DNA of 52,613 bases from Treponema sp. (GCA_017553635.1 JAFZKN010000020.1:1-52613), one strand, 5' to 3'. Positions 17,154 through 26,270 are shown, numbered from the stretch's first letter. Program-made: numbers and translations. The notes: generated by a model from the letters alone, not told the origin.

Positions 17154-17972
17154 TTATGCCCTCCTTATTCCGAGAGCCATTGCAAGCAGACGGGTAAAAT
17201 AAACGACATCCGGTAAATTACCGTTACGGTTTTTTACAAGATTATAAAGACACAGAGGGCAGCTGGTAACTAAAAGCTCTGCACCAAAATCTTTTGCATT
17301 GCCTAAAATTTTTTCTGCACGTTCCTGTGGAATTTTTTTATCTTCAAAAACAGTGTAAGCGCCGCAGCACTCATTGCGTTCAGAATACACAACCGGAACA
17401 CCACCGATTGCCCTGATAAAATCTTCTATTATTACAGGATTTTCTGGATCATCAAACTGCATTACTTTAGAAGGACGAAGCAAAAGACATCCGTAATATG
17501 CACCGATTTTTTTATTGTAAAAAGGAGAATTCTTTATGTCACCGCCATTTGCTTTTGCAACTGCGCCCTTAACTTTTTCCCAGCCAATTTCATCGCGGAG
17601 CACTTCAAGATAATGAAGAACCTCTGTATTTCCTTCATAACAGATATTGTCGGCTTTAAGATAAGTATTTGCCTTTTCTTTTATGGCAGCATCAGTTTTA
17701 ATATCGTTATTAACCTGCTTTAAAACATTATAACAGGCTGAACACAAAGTAACGATTTTTTTATTCTGTGATTCAGCACAGGCAAGGGCACGTACAGAAG
17801 AAAGCTTTGGAGCAACTTCCTGTTTCGAAAGCGGATAAGTTCCACCGCAGCACTGCCACTCAGGAATTTCTGAAAGCTCAAAGCCTAAGATTTGTGCACT
17901 TTCCCTTGCGTAAAAATCAAGATCTTCTGCCTTATTTTTAAGAGTACATCCCGGATAATATGCGTATGTCAT
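17154..17972 (-). CDS. hdrB: Heterodisulfide reductase-like subunit HdrB
   Basis: The 272-residue protein has two complete CCG domains: YYPGCTLKN...CCGGTYPLS...CSAC and YYGCLLLR...CCGAYTVF...SCPLC. These bind the unusual non-cubane [4Fe-4S] clusters that reduce disulfides in methanogens. What HdrB reduces in this organism, which lacks evidence for CoM/CoB chemistry, is open: it might use a small thiol carrier, a DsrC-like protein, or hand electrons directly to the fumarate reductase. I start at 17972 (GGGGA upstream, and the family's usual MxYAYYPGC opening). An in-frame extension to 18035 would run through a terminator hairpin. First gene of the tight cluster. Confidence 0.9.
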   Translation of the reverse strand: MTYAYYPGCTLKNKAEDLDFYARESAQILGFELSEIPEWQCCGGTYPLSKQEVAPKLSSVRALACAESQNKKIVTLCSACYNVLKQVNNDIKTDAAIKEKANTYLKADNICYEGNTEVLHYLEVLRDEIGWEKVKGAVAKANGGDIKNSPFYNKKIGAYYGCLLLRPSKVMQFDDPENPVIIEDFIRAIGGVPVVYSERNECCGAYTVFEDKKIPQERAEKILGNAKDFGAELLVTSCPLCLYNLVKNRNGNLPDVVYFTRLLAMALGIRRA

Positions 17973-17988
17973 AATTGTCCCCGCAAAC

Positions 17989-18031
17989 GAAAAATGCCGC
18001 ATACCGGCCTTAACCAAACCGATAGCGGCAT
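17989..18031 (-). terminator. Intrinsic terminator between the 884-residue lipoprotein gene and hdrB
   Basis: On the minus strand ATGCCGC (18031-18025) and GCGGCAT (18000-17994) pair over a 24-base loop, followed directly by a T run. It lies 40 bases after the lipoprotein stop and 17 bases before the hdrB start. It should limit read-through from upstream, or act as an attenuator of the Hdr operon. Confidence 0.6.
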
Positions 18032-18071
18032 CCATTTTAGCGCATTTTAGGCTTTTAGGGAATAATACCCC

Positions 18072-20726
18072 CTATTTCTTCCTTACAACCAGTAAATTAT
18101 GGACTCTTATTCCGTTTGAATCTACTGTATCGAGGCTTATTGTGTTGCCGTGGACGTCCCTGAAGCTGTAAACAGTCTTGTTTTTGGTCATGTTTATTCC
18201 ATTAACCTGGACTGTTTTGTATTCAGAATCGCTCCAGCTTGCGACGCAGACTTCGATTTCGTCTGCCGGAATGTCATAATACATTGTCTTTACACCGCTT
18301 CCTCTTTCTGTTGTTACAGTTGAACAGGTGTAATAAGCTTTTTTGCCTACAAAAATGAGCGACGATGTTCCGTTATAAGCACTGGCCGGAACTTTAACTC
18401 CATTTATAGTAGAAGCAGTTTCGTAAGCAGAAGCAGGTTTAGTCTGCTCTGCAGGCTGTGTCGCAGTTGAACCTGAAGATGTTCCGCTTCCCGATGAAGG
18501 CTTTACCGTCGATCCAGACGAACTTCCACCGGAAGCTGGCTGTGATGGTTTATAGTCCCCGTCGTATTCCGGAACCTTTGGAGTTTCTTTTGGTGTCGGA
18601 ATGGTTGAAGAAGCAGAAGATTCTGTTTTTGTTTCGTTTACTTCTTTAGGTTCTGCAATTCTGACTTTTACTTTTTTAGACTGCGAAAGCCTTGCATAAG
18701 AATTATCCGCAAGATTTCTCAATGTAAATGAAATCGGAACTATTTCATCTACTTCAACAGCCATGCTTGTTCCAATCTTAATCCAGTTATACATACTGTC
18801 CAGGTCATTGATTGAATAAATCTTTTCAGAAACCGTGATTGCACTTACGTAAGTTGAATTATGTGACCACTTATAACTGATATCAGAATTAACCCTCATA
18901 CCTGTTGCACCGCTGTTCTTAGAATCACGAGGCCTGCATGCAATAAAATCCTTTACAATTTCTTCAGAAGGTAAATCAGACGAAATTACAAAATATGCTT
19001 TTCTACCATAATCAACAGAAGATACATAGTAAGGTGTAACTGTTTTTAAAGTTGAAGGTGAAATAACATTTTTATCAACTGCAAAAAAATCTACAGGTAA
19101 TGCAGGCGGTGCAATTGCTGCTGAATAAAATTTCTGAGTAACTTTAACAAGTGTATAAGATTTATCAGGATCCCAGTTATTAAAACTTACTGAATAAGCA
19201 ACCTTATCTCTTCCTGCACCAATTCCAGTTGTCAATGCAAGATCTTCAGGCGAATGAATCGTATGAAACTCATAAGTATAATCAGGATTAATTGAAGATG
19301 TATATTTTGCAGCTGCTTTTCTTACTTCATTTACAGAATACGTTCCATCATATGGATAAGTAACTACTCCATTACCAAGCACAGTTCCAGATGAACTTAT
19401 AGAAAATTCAACAGGATTTCTTGAACCGTAATTAAATGCAGTAAAGCGCTGTGTCGTAATTGTATCACCGTTAATCATCGATGCAGGATAAATAATTTTT
19501 TCCATCGAAGGAATATATACATCGATATTCGAAGTTGAACCCGAAAGAGAAAGAACCGCGGTTCCATTTTCTACAGATGACATATTTCTCGTCATAGTAA
19601 ATGGTGAATATCTTCCAGAAGTAAGAGAAATTTTTCCATCTGAATGATCTTTTGTCAACGATTTAAGCTTTTTATAAAATTCATAAAGAGAAGTTTCATA
19701 TGGAGCACGTTTATAATTTCCGAGCTCAGCAAAAAGTTTTCCTGCTTCTTCGTAAGATTTTACAGTATGTTCATCACGATAAAGATATGCAAGATAATAT
19801 TTCATTACGATAATCTGTGATGCTGCATCCTTGTAATTTCCTGCATCAGTAAGATAACCTATAATCTCTTTATAATCATTTTTTGTCTGAGCAACTTGAG
19901 CAAGAGCCATTGCAATTTCATAGCTCAACATCTGAATTCTTTTTGCCGTATCACGATAACCGCTTATCCATGATGCAGAATTTTTATACCAGCTTATTGC
20001 TGCTTTATGTCCTTCAATTGAATTAACCGATTCGTAATCATATCCGTTAAGATAAGACAGTTCAGCACATTTAGAAGCAGACTGTCCGGATCCACCCGAA
20101 TAAGAATCTGCTTTTTTGTAAACATCAATAAGCCATGTCCTTTCTTCAATTTCTGTTCCAGGATAAAAAGCATCACCTATAATATAATAAAACTGTCCTA
20201 ACTCAAATCGTGCAGTTGCATACAAAGAATTATAGTCATCATTGTATTTTCTGACTTCATATTCTCCTGTTTTTGGACTTCCAATTACAGAAGGCATCGT
20301 AGCTACTGCCCTTTGGATTCTTATAAGATCCGCATAGTTGGAAATAATCTTTGAACTTCGTGAAGTTACAGAAGAAATATCCGGATGGCTTAAAACCTTT
20401 TGAGCTTTTCCTACCTGGTCACGGCATTTTTTTACTGCTTCTGCTTCTGAAGTGTTGTATTTTGCAGCAAACTCTTTTCTAATCTGGCTTACACTTCCGT
20501 TTGCACTCAAGTCTTCAACAACAGCAGGATAGATTCCTATAAAAAGATCAACTGCCTCAGCATCATCACTTTTTGAAGAAAGTCTTCTTGCAAGAACTTC
20601 TACCGCAGAAACTCTATCTCCCCTTGAAATAAGCTGCTTTGCCCTACCAGTTGTTGCACAGCTTGAAAAAATCAAAGCTGTTAAAATCAAAACACAACCG
20701 ATTTTCAACAAATTGTTTTTTCTCAT
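18072..20726 (-). CDS. Large lipoprotein of unknown function with TPR-like N-terminus
   Basis: The 884-residue protein begins with a lipoprotein leader ending in FSSCATTG (Cys23) and has AGAGGAGT before the start. The first 350 residues are helical with TPR-like repeats (ISRGDRVSAVEVLARRLSSK, and later AGKLFAELGNYKRA). The middle is beta-rich. Residues about 690-770 form a low-complexity Ser/Thr/Pro/Gly linker (GGSSSGSTVKPSSGSGTSSG). The end is a compact 110-residue domain. I do not recognise a family. It sits between fumC and the Hdr operon on the same strand but is cut off from the latter by a terminator, so a metabolic role is not implied. Confidence 0.7.
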   Translation of the reverse strand: MRKNNLLKIGCVLILTALIFSSCATTGRAKQLISRGDRVSAVEVLARRLSSKSDDAEAVDLFIGIYPAVVEDLSANGSVSQIRKEFAAKYNTSEAEAVKKCRDQVGKAQKVLSHPDISSVTSRSSKIISNYADLIRIQRAVATMPSVIGSPKTGEYEVRKYNDDYNSLYATARFELGQFYYIIGDAFYPGTEIEERTWLIDVYKKADSYSGGSGQSASKCAELSYLNGYDYESVNSIEGHKAAISWYKNSASWISGYRDTAKRIQMLSYEIAMALAQVAQTKNDYKEIIGYLTDAGNYKDAASQIIVMKYYLAYLYRDEHTVKSYEEAGKLFAELGNYKRAPYETSLYEFYKKLKSLTKDHSDGKISLTSGRYSPFTMTRNMSSVENGTAVLSLSGSTSNIDVYIPSMEKIIYPASMINGDTITTQRFTAFNYGSRNPVEFSISSSGTVLGNGVVTYPYDGTYSVNEVRKAAAKYTSSINPDYTYEFHTIHSPEDLALTTGIGAGRDKVAYSVSFNNWDPDKSYTLVKVTQKFYSAAIAPPALPVDFFAVDKNVISPSTLKTVTPYYVSSVDYGRKAYFVISSDLPSEEIVKDFIACRPRDSKNSGATGMRVNSDISYKWSHNSTYVSAITVSEKIYSINDLDSMYNWIKIGTSMAVEVDEIVPISFTLRNLADNSYARLSQSKKVKVRIAEPKEVNETKTESSASSTIPTPKETPKVPEYDGDYKPSQPASGGSSSGSTVKPSSGSGTSSGSTATQPAEQTKPASAYETASTINGVKVPASAYNGTSSLIFVGKKAYYTCSTVTTERGSGVKTMYYDIPADEIEVCVASWSDSEYKTVQVNGINMTKNKTVYSFRDVHGNTISLDTVDSNGIRVHNLLVVRKK

Positions 20727-20767
20727 AAGATTACTCCTCTGACTTAGAATTAAATAAAAAACTATGT

Positions 20768-22159
20768 CTATTTTTTCTGAGGATATGCCATATCCTCAGG
20801 CTTAAATACTTTATCAAACTCTTCTTCAGTTAAAAAACCAAGTGCAGTGCACGCTTCTTTTAAACTGATATTTTCTTCAAACGCTTTATGAGCAGTCTTT
20901 GCTGCATTCTCATAACCGATAAAAGGATTTAATGCCGTAACAAGCATCAGTGAGTTGTAAAGATTATGATGCATCTTTTCTCTATTAGGCTTAATTCCTG
21001 ATGCACAGTTCCTGTTAAAACTTATGATGCATTCAGAAAGAAGCCTTGCACTCTGAAGAAAATTATATGCAATCACCGGCATAAACACATTCAGCTCAAA
21101 ATTTCCCTGACTGGCTGCCATCGAAACTGCTGCATCATTTCCCATTACCTGAACGGCAACCATCGTAACAGCTTCGCATTGCGTCGGGTTGATTTTTCCA
21201 GGCATGATTGAACTTCCAGGTTCATTTTCAGGAATAAAAATTTCTCCAAGTCCGTTTCTAGGTCCAGATGCAAGCCATCTTACATCATTTGCAATTTTCA
21301 TCATGTCACAAGCCAAAGCTTTAACAGCACCGTGTGCAAAAACAATTTCATCTTTTGAACTTAATGCATGATATTTATTTGATGCCGTAGAAAATTTTTT
21401 TTCTGTAAGCTCAGAAACTACTTCTGCAACTTTTACATCAAAGCCGTTCGGCGCATTCAAACCGGTTCCTACTGCAGTTCCTCCCAATGCAAGCTGCTTA
21501 AGATATTCAGAAGAAGAACACAGCATTTCCCTGTCTCTTTCGAGGGAAGTTCTCCATCCTGAAATTTCCTGTTCAAATGCAATCGGAACAGCATCCTGCA
21601 AATGTGTTCTGCCAGATTTAACAATTCCTTTATTTTCTCTTTCAAGTTTCTTAAACGTTTCTATAAGAACATCAACTGCTGGAATAAGTTTATCTTCTAT
21701 GATGCACACTGCACTGATATGAAGTGCTGTCGGAAATGTATCATTTGAAGACTGTGACATATTTATATCGTCATTCGGATGACATATTTTTTTCCCTGCA
21801 ATTTCATTTGCACGGTTTGCAACAACTTCGTTTACATTCATATTGCTTTGAGTTCCACTTCCGGTCTGCCATACGACAAGAGGAAAATGATCATCAAGCT
21901 TTCCAGCAATAATTTCATCACAGGCTTTTATAATTGAATTTAACTTTTCGTCCGTCATCTTTTCCGGTTTAAGAAAATTATTCGCTTTGGCTGCAGCTTT
22001 TTTTAAAACAGCAAATGCCCTGATAATTTCCAGTGGCATTGTTTCAATTCCAGAACCGATTTTAAAATTTTCAAAACTACGCTGGGTTTGAGCTCCCCAA
22101 TACCTGTCGGCAGGAACTTTTACTTCTCCCATTGAGTCATGTTCAACTTTATATTCCAT
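20768..22159 (-). CDS. fumC: Fumarate hydratase class II (fumarase C)
   Basis: The enzyme interconverts malate and fumarate without an Fe-S cluster. The 463-residue protein has the superfamily signature GSSIMPGKINPTQCE, substrate-site motifs TGSGTQSNMN, SSNDTFP and SGRTHLQDAVP, and normal length. Aspartase is a relative, but the TGSGTQSNMNVNEV and signature sequence fit fumarase. It lies 3 bases after the malate dehydrogenase-like gene, giving a malate-to-fumarate step next to a fumarate reductase locus. Confidence 0.95.
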   Translation of the reverse strand: MEYKVEHDSMGEVKVPADRYWGAQTQRSFENFKIGSGIETMPLEIIRAFAVLKKAAAKANNFLKPEKMTDEKLNSIIKACDEIIAGKLDDHFPLVVWQTGSGTQSNMNVNEVVANRANEIAGKKICHPNDDINMSQSSNDTFPTALHISAVCIIEDKLIPAVDVLIETFKKLERENKGIVKSGRTHLQDAVPIAFEQEISGWRTSLERDREMLCSSSEYLKQLALGGTAVGTGLNAPNGFDVKVAEVVSELTEKKFSTASNKYHALSSKDEIVFAHGAVKALACDMMKIANDVRWLASGPRNGLGEIFIPENEPGSSIMPGKINPTQCEAVTMVAVQVMGNDAAVSMAASQGNFELNVFMPVIAYNFLQSARLLSECIISFNRNCASGIKPNREKMHHNLYNSLMLVTALNPFIGYENAAKTAHKAFEENISLKEACTALGFLTEEEFDKVFKPEDMAYPQKK

Positions 22160-22162
22160 AAA

Positions 22163-23110
22163 TTAAAACTCCAGCTGTTTTATGATATCTTTTAAACAAT
22201 CGGCACTGCGTTTTAGTTTCAAAATTTCTTCATCTGCCAGCGGGGCAATCAGATGTGATTTTATTCCGGAAGAACCTACAACGCAGAGAATGCTTAATGC
22301 AACATCATCAATTCCGTATTCGCCATTAAGCAAAGTAGAAACCGTAAGTGTAGAATCCATTACATTATCCACGCAGTCAACAAGATGACATGTACTTGCC
22401 GCAATTGCATAATATGTCGCACCCTTTTCCTGAATTATTTTACTGCCTGATTTTTTGATGTAGTTTTCCACGTCATCATAATCAAGAGGTGGAAACACAT
22501 CGTCCTTTTTCTGAATGCTTGATTCATATTTGATGATAGGAATTGTCGCAATGTTTGCCAAAGACCACGGTACAAAAGACGAGTCGCCATGTTCACCGAA
22601 TACATATCCATGAACATTAGTCTGGGTCAGATAATAATATTCAGCAAGGCGTGCACGTAATCTTGCAGAGTCAAGAAGAGTACCCGTTCCCATAATCTGA
22701 TTTGGCTTAAGCCCTGAAGTTTTATAAAACTGATATGTAAGAATGTCACACGGATTTGCTACGATAATGTATTTTGCATCTGGTGCATATTTTGTTATCT
22801 GTGGAATTATAGTCTTAGTAATGTTTACATTTGTTTGAGCAAGATCAAGTCTTGTCTGATCCGGTTTTCGTGCTACACCGGAAGTAAGTATTACGATTTC
22901 AGAATTTTTTGCATCAGGATATGAACCTGAATAAATGTTTACAGCCGGACAGAATGGAAGTCCCTGTTTGATATCAAGCGCTTCGCCGTGAGCCTTTTCG
23001 TTATTGATGTCTATCATAACTATTTCGGTCGCAAGTCCTCTGATTGTCAAAGTATAAGCGATTGTTGAACCTACTGCCCCTGCACCAATGATTGTTACTT
23101 TCTGTGCCAT
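22163..23110 (-). CDS. mdh: LDH-like malate dehydrogenase (malate/lactate dehydrogenase family)
   Basis: The 315-residue NAD-dependent enzyme has the Rossmann motif GAGAVGS (9-15), the active-site loop GVARKPDQTR and the catalytic FGEHGDSS. The substrate-selecting loop position, Gln in lactate dehydrogenases and Arg in malate dehydrogenases, is Arg81 here, so I favour oxaloacetate/malate. The region KGATYYAIA keeps a Thr typical of lactate dehydrogenases, so some uncertainty remains. The start at 23110 follows GGAG; the ATG four codons upstream overlaps that site. It heads the transcript that includes fumC. Confidence 0.75.
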   Translation of the reverse strand: MAQKVTIIGAGAVGSTIAYTLTIRGLATEIVMIDINNEKAHGEALDIKQGLPFCPAVNIYSGSYPDAKNSEIVILTSGVARKPDQTRLDLAQTNVNITKTIIPQITKYAPDAKYIIVANPCDILTYQFYKTSGLKPNQIMGTGTLLDSARLRARLAEYYYLTQTNVHGYVFGEHGDSSFVPWSLANIATIPIIKYESSIQKKDDVFPPLDYDDVENYIKKSGSKIIQEKGATYYAIAASTCHLVDCVDNVMDSTLTVSTLLNGEYGIDDVALSILCVVGSSGIKSHLIAPLADEEILKLKRSADCLKDIIKQLEF

Positions 23111-23180
23111 AAAAAACTCCATTTTGTCATTATTTTCCTATAACTATACACCTTCAATCGTTTTTTTGGAATAACTGAAT

Positions 23181-23199
23181 AAAAACTGCCCCAGTTTTT
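23181..23199. promoter_or_regulatory. Perfect palindrome in the divergent mdh promoter region
   Basis: AAAAACTG and CAGTTTTT flank three C residues, a perfect 8-base inverted repeat. It lies between the divergently transcribed mdh and a plus-strand gene and its right end reaches the -35 box of the latter (TTGACA at 23199). It could be an operator; the binding protein is unknown. Confidence 0.35.
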
Positions 23200-23227
23200 T
23201 GACAATTTTGAGATTTTATAGGATAAT
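23199..23227 (+). promoter_or_regulatory. Promoter of the gene at 23247
   Basis: A perfect TTGACA (23199-23204), a 17-base spacer, and GATAAT (23222-23227). The predicted transcript start, near 23234, is at the ribosome binding site (GGAG 23234-23237), so the leader would be very short. Confidence 0.75.
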
Positions 23228-23246
23228 AATATTGGAGTGAATTTTT

Positions 23247-24662
23247 ATGCCGGATAAAGAATTTTCTAATCAAGTCATTACATTAATAGATAAGAAAATC
23301 GAGTTTTATAACAAAGAAATTCTTGTCAAAATGCTTGAAAACTACAGACTTCTCCATACATGTGTCAAAAACCTGATTGATGCTCTTGTTCAAAAATCAA
23401 TCATCAAACCGGATCCCTACAAGCTTGAAAAGAAAATCTCAGATGTTGAACTCATTCCGAACGACCCTTTTCTCGATTCTGAAAGGGCACTGGTTATCGG
23501 AACCAGAATTTCTGACTATGAGGCAATTCTTGACTTTGTGAGCACTTACTACAAATTTTCAATAGAAAACCTTACTTTCCAGAAAATTAAAAAATTTGTA
23601 GATTTCAATTCTACATTCAACTGGCATGGTTTTTCAACTTCAAGTCCTTCTGCCAACACACGCGGACTTTCAATACTCTTAAACGAAGCTAAACACAATG
23701 CTCCGGCAATGACGGTAAGCATGATTAATGATACGATTTCTAAATGTGACAAAGTTACAAAGGAAATCAACTTTGCTCTAAAAGATCTTGGTGACTTTCA
23801 AAAAGAGGTTTACAAGACCTACATCAGAAAAGATATTTTTGAGCATCCTAAGTTTGATGAAAAAAAAGCCGGTCAGTCAGTAGAAGCAGAAGTTGCAGAA
23901 ATAAAAAAAATGTTCCCGGTCGTGATGGGAAAGACTCCTTTTTATACTGCGCTCATAGAAGAAATTGCAAACGAAGACTTAGGTCCTGATAAAGCAAAAC
24001 GACAGGCAGCAGTACTTGAAAAAATAAAGATTTCAGAATCAGAAATCAAGAAAAAAGAAAAGACCGTAGATACAAAAGAAATTCTCATGCAGGCAATACT
24101 TGCATTAAGCGCACTTGCTCCGCAGTTTTCTACTGTTATGACTAAAATTATTGAAAACCATAATACACTCCAGAACGGAAATCAGACTTTCTTTGGAAAA
24201 CTTGCATGTGCATTAAGAAAAGCATTTAACATTCCGGAACCTCCTGTAATTTACAATATTACAATTACAGAATCTTCTACAGGTGCAAAAACAAGAGACA
24301 AACTTGAATTCCAGCAGTTTACAGAACTCCTTGAAAAGAAAATGAACTTTTTTAATTCCTTCTCTTTGAGACAGGCACCTGGTTTTCAGAAAATTCAGGC
24401 AAGCAATCCAGAAAAAATTCTTGAATTCTTAAATAAAAATATTTCAGAAGCGCAGAAAATAATCATAAAACTGACGGCCCTCGATGATTTTTTTAAATCT
24501 TCAGTACCGAATGATAAAAAAATTCTCATAAAGGGTCTTAAAATGGAACTTACAACATTAAAAAATACACTCATCAATGTAAACCAGCATAAAGCCGACT
24601 ATCTTTCTTACATAGAAGAGCAGGCTCAAATGAAAAAACTTGGAATCACAAATGAAACATAA
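23247..24662 (+). CDS. Helical cytoplasmic protein of unknown function
   Basis: The 471-residue protein has no signal peptide or membrane segment. Most of it is Lys/Glu-rich predicted helix, with a short central stretch (FFGKLACALRKAFNIPEPPVI) and no catalytic motif that I recognise. Its C-terminal end LTTLKNTLINVNQHKADYL looks coiled-coil-like. It has a strong promoter with a nearly leaderless transcript, and its 3' end overlaps the start of a solute-binding protein gene by 11 bases, suggesting coupled translation. Function unknown. Confidence 0.7.
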   Translation: MPDKEFSNQVITLIDKKIEFYNKEILVKMLENYRLLHTCVKNLIDALVQKSIIKPDPYKLEKKISDVELIPNDPFLDSERALVIGTRISDYEAILDFVSTYYKFSIENLTFQKIKKFVDFNSTFNWHGFSTSSPSANTRGLSILLNEAKHNAPAMTVSMINDTISKCDKVTKEINFALKDLGDFQKEVYKTYIRKDIFEHPKFDEKKAGQSVEAEVAEIKKMFPVVMGKTPFYTALIEEIANEDLGPDKAKRQAAVLEKIKISESEIKKKEKTVDTKEILMQAILALSALAPQFSTVMTKIIENHNTLQNGNQTFFGKLACALRKAFNIPEPPVIYNITITESSTGAKTRDKLEFQQFTELLEKKMNFFNSFSLRQAPGFQKIQASNPEKILEFLNKNISEAQKIIIKLTALDDFFKSSVPNDKKILIKGLKMELTTLKNTLINVNQHKADYLSYIEEQAQMKKLGITNET

Positions 24663-26208
24663 TTTAAAATCTTTTTTCTGTCTTACTGCTTTAATCATGG
24701 CAGAATTGTCTTTGTATGCATATGCACAGGAATCAAAAGAGCTGTCTGTTATAATGTCACGTTCAAATCTGGATTTAAATCCGCATACATCATCTTTCAG
24801 TGATGAAGCACAGATTTTAAACAGTCTTTATGAAGGACTTTTTTCTTATAATCCTGTAACATCTGAACCTGAAAATGCACTTGTAGAAAGTTATAAAACA
24901 AGCAGGGACATGCTTGTATGGACTTTCTATTTAAGGAAAGATGCAAAATTTTCTGATGGAAAACCGATTACAAGTTATAACGTAAAAGAATCATGGATTA
25001 ATCTCATTCAGACAAAAGGTGCATATTATTCTTCTTTTCTTGATATCATACGTGGTGCAAAAGAATTAAGATTGGGAAAAGGTTCTGTAGAAGATGTTGC
25101 AATCTTTACAAGAGACGAACATACAATCAGTATAGAACTTACATCTCCACGAAGTTATTTAAGGGAAGTTTTATGTCATCATGCTTTTTCTGTAATTGAT
25201 TTTAAAAACGGAGCATATTCAGGAGCCTATGTAATTCTTCATCATTCTCAGAATTCTCTTGTACTGTCAAAAAATCTTGAATACTACAATCAGGAATCTG
25301 TAAAGATAAACCAGATAAACATTTCTTTTTCAGACGATTTAAATGAAAACTCATATCTGTTTAATACAGGAAAAGTTCAGATAATTTTTGGAAATGCAAA
25401 TGCAAAATCAATTCTAGACAAAGACTCCCTTCAGTTTGAACCTTTATTCGGAACATATTTCTTTTTCTTTAAGAAACAGAAAAATTCAGTTATAAATGAA
25501 AAAATCAAGCAGGCTTTACTCGAAGCAGTTCCATGGGATGATTTAAGGGAAGGCTCTCTTTTCCCTGCAACAACTTTAATCTACCCCGTTTACGGCTACA
25601 CTTCTCCTCAGGGACTTAATTACACAGATTACGAACACGCACGCTTTTTGATAAATAAAGCTAAAGCAGAAGCAGGTCTCGCCGAAGATGAACTTATTGA
25701 ACTTACTTTTTCAATTCCAGAAGGTGACAGCATCTATCAGGCAGCACGCATTTTAAAAAATGCATGGGGAGAAATTGGTGTCAGACTGAACATTGTTACG
25801 GACCGCGATCCAAATTATCTTAACAAGATTGAAATCTCAGATGCAGATCTTTTCGTTTACACATGGATCGGCGATTTTCCGGATCCGATTACATTTCTCG
25901 ATTTATTCAGATCAGATTCGTCTTTAAACATAAGTGGATTTTCCGACAGTAAATACGATTCGCTTATTAAGAAAGCAGATTCAGCACAAAAAAGATCAGA
26001 AAGAATGGAACTTCTCAAACAGGCAGAGGATATTCTTCTTTCAAGCGGAACCATTATCCCGCTTACTCATCCGGTTGACCTTAACATAGTAAACACAAAC
26101 GATATTTCTGGCTGGTCAGCAAATACGCTAGGCCTCCACTCATTCAGGCATCTGTCGTTCAAAAAACCGGCTTCAAGCTTCAAATACGGTATCATCGCTT
26201 CCAACTGA
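24652..26208 (+). CDS. Family 5 extracellular solute-binding protein (OppA-like)
   Basis: The 518-residue protein has a cleavable signal peptide (hydrophobic to AYA at about residue 25) but no lipobox, so it should be periplasmic. The body matches SBP family 5: LNPHTSSFSDEAQILNSLYE near the start, WTFYLRKDAKFSDGKPITS, and a C-terminal YTWIGDFPDPITFLDLF. Such proteins deliver oligopeptides or related ligands to ABC importers. No permease or ATPase is adjacent; the importer at 38035-43820 has its own binding protein. I chose the ATG at 24652 (GGA upstream) rather than TTG at 24640. Confidence 0.85.
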   Translation: MKHNLKSFFCLTALIMAELSLYAYAQESKELSVIMSRSNLDLNPHTSSFSDEAQILNSLYEGLFSYNPVTSEPENALVESYKTSRDMLVWTFYLRKDAKFSDGKPITSYNVKESWINLIQTKGAYYSSFLDIIRGAKELRLGKGSVEDVAIFTRDEHTISIELTSPRSYLREVLCHHAFSVIDFKNGAYSGAYVILHHSQNSLVLSKNLEYYNQESVKINQINISFSDDLNENSYLFNTGKVQIIFGNANAKSILDKDSLQFEPLFGTYFFFFKKQKNSVINEKIKQALLEAVPWDDLREGSLFPATTLIYPVYGYTSPQGLNYTDYEHARFLINKAKAEAGLAEDELIELTFSIPEGDSIYQAARILKNAWGEIGVRLNIVTDRDPNYLNKIEISDADLFVYTWIGDFPDPITFLDLFRSDSSLNISGFSDSKYDSLIKKADSAQKRSERMELLKQAEDILLSSGTIIPLTHPVDLNIVNTNDISGWSANTLGLHSFRHLSFKKPASSFKYGIIASN

Positions 26209-26241
26209 CAGTACACGCCCGATACCCGGTTGTACTTGAGG

Positions 26242-26270
26242 TTGCCCGAATCCGCAAAAATGACTATAAT
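26242..26270 (+). promoter_or_regulatory. Promoter of ackA
   Basis: TTGCCC (26242-26247), a 17-base spacer and a perfect TATAAT (26265-26270), 39 bases before the acetate kinase start codon. A GAGGA ribosome binding site follows at 26296-26300. Confidence 0.75.

Noticed and set aside
17973..18035. In-frame N-terminal extension of HdrB
   Set aside because: It would run through a terminator hairpin; HdrB proteins begin at the downstream ATG.
22163..23110. Calling the dehydrogenase lactate dehydrogenase
   Set aside because: The specificity loop has Arg in place of Gln, and fumC is adjacent.
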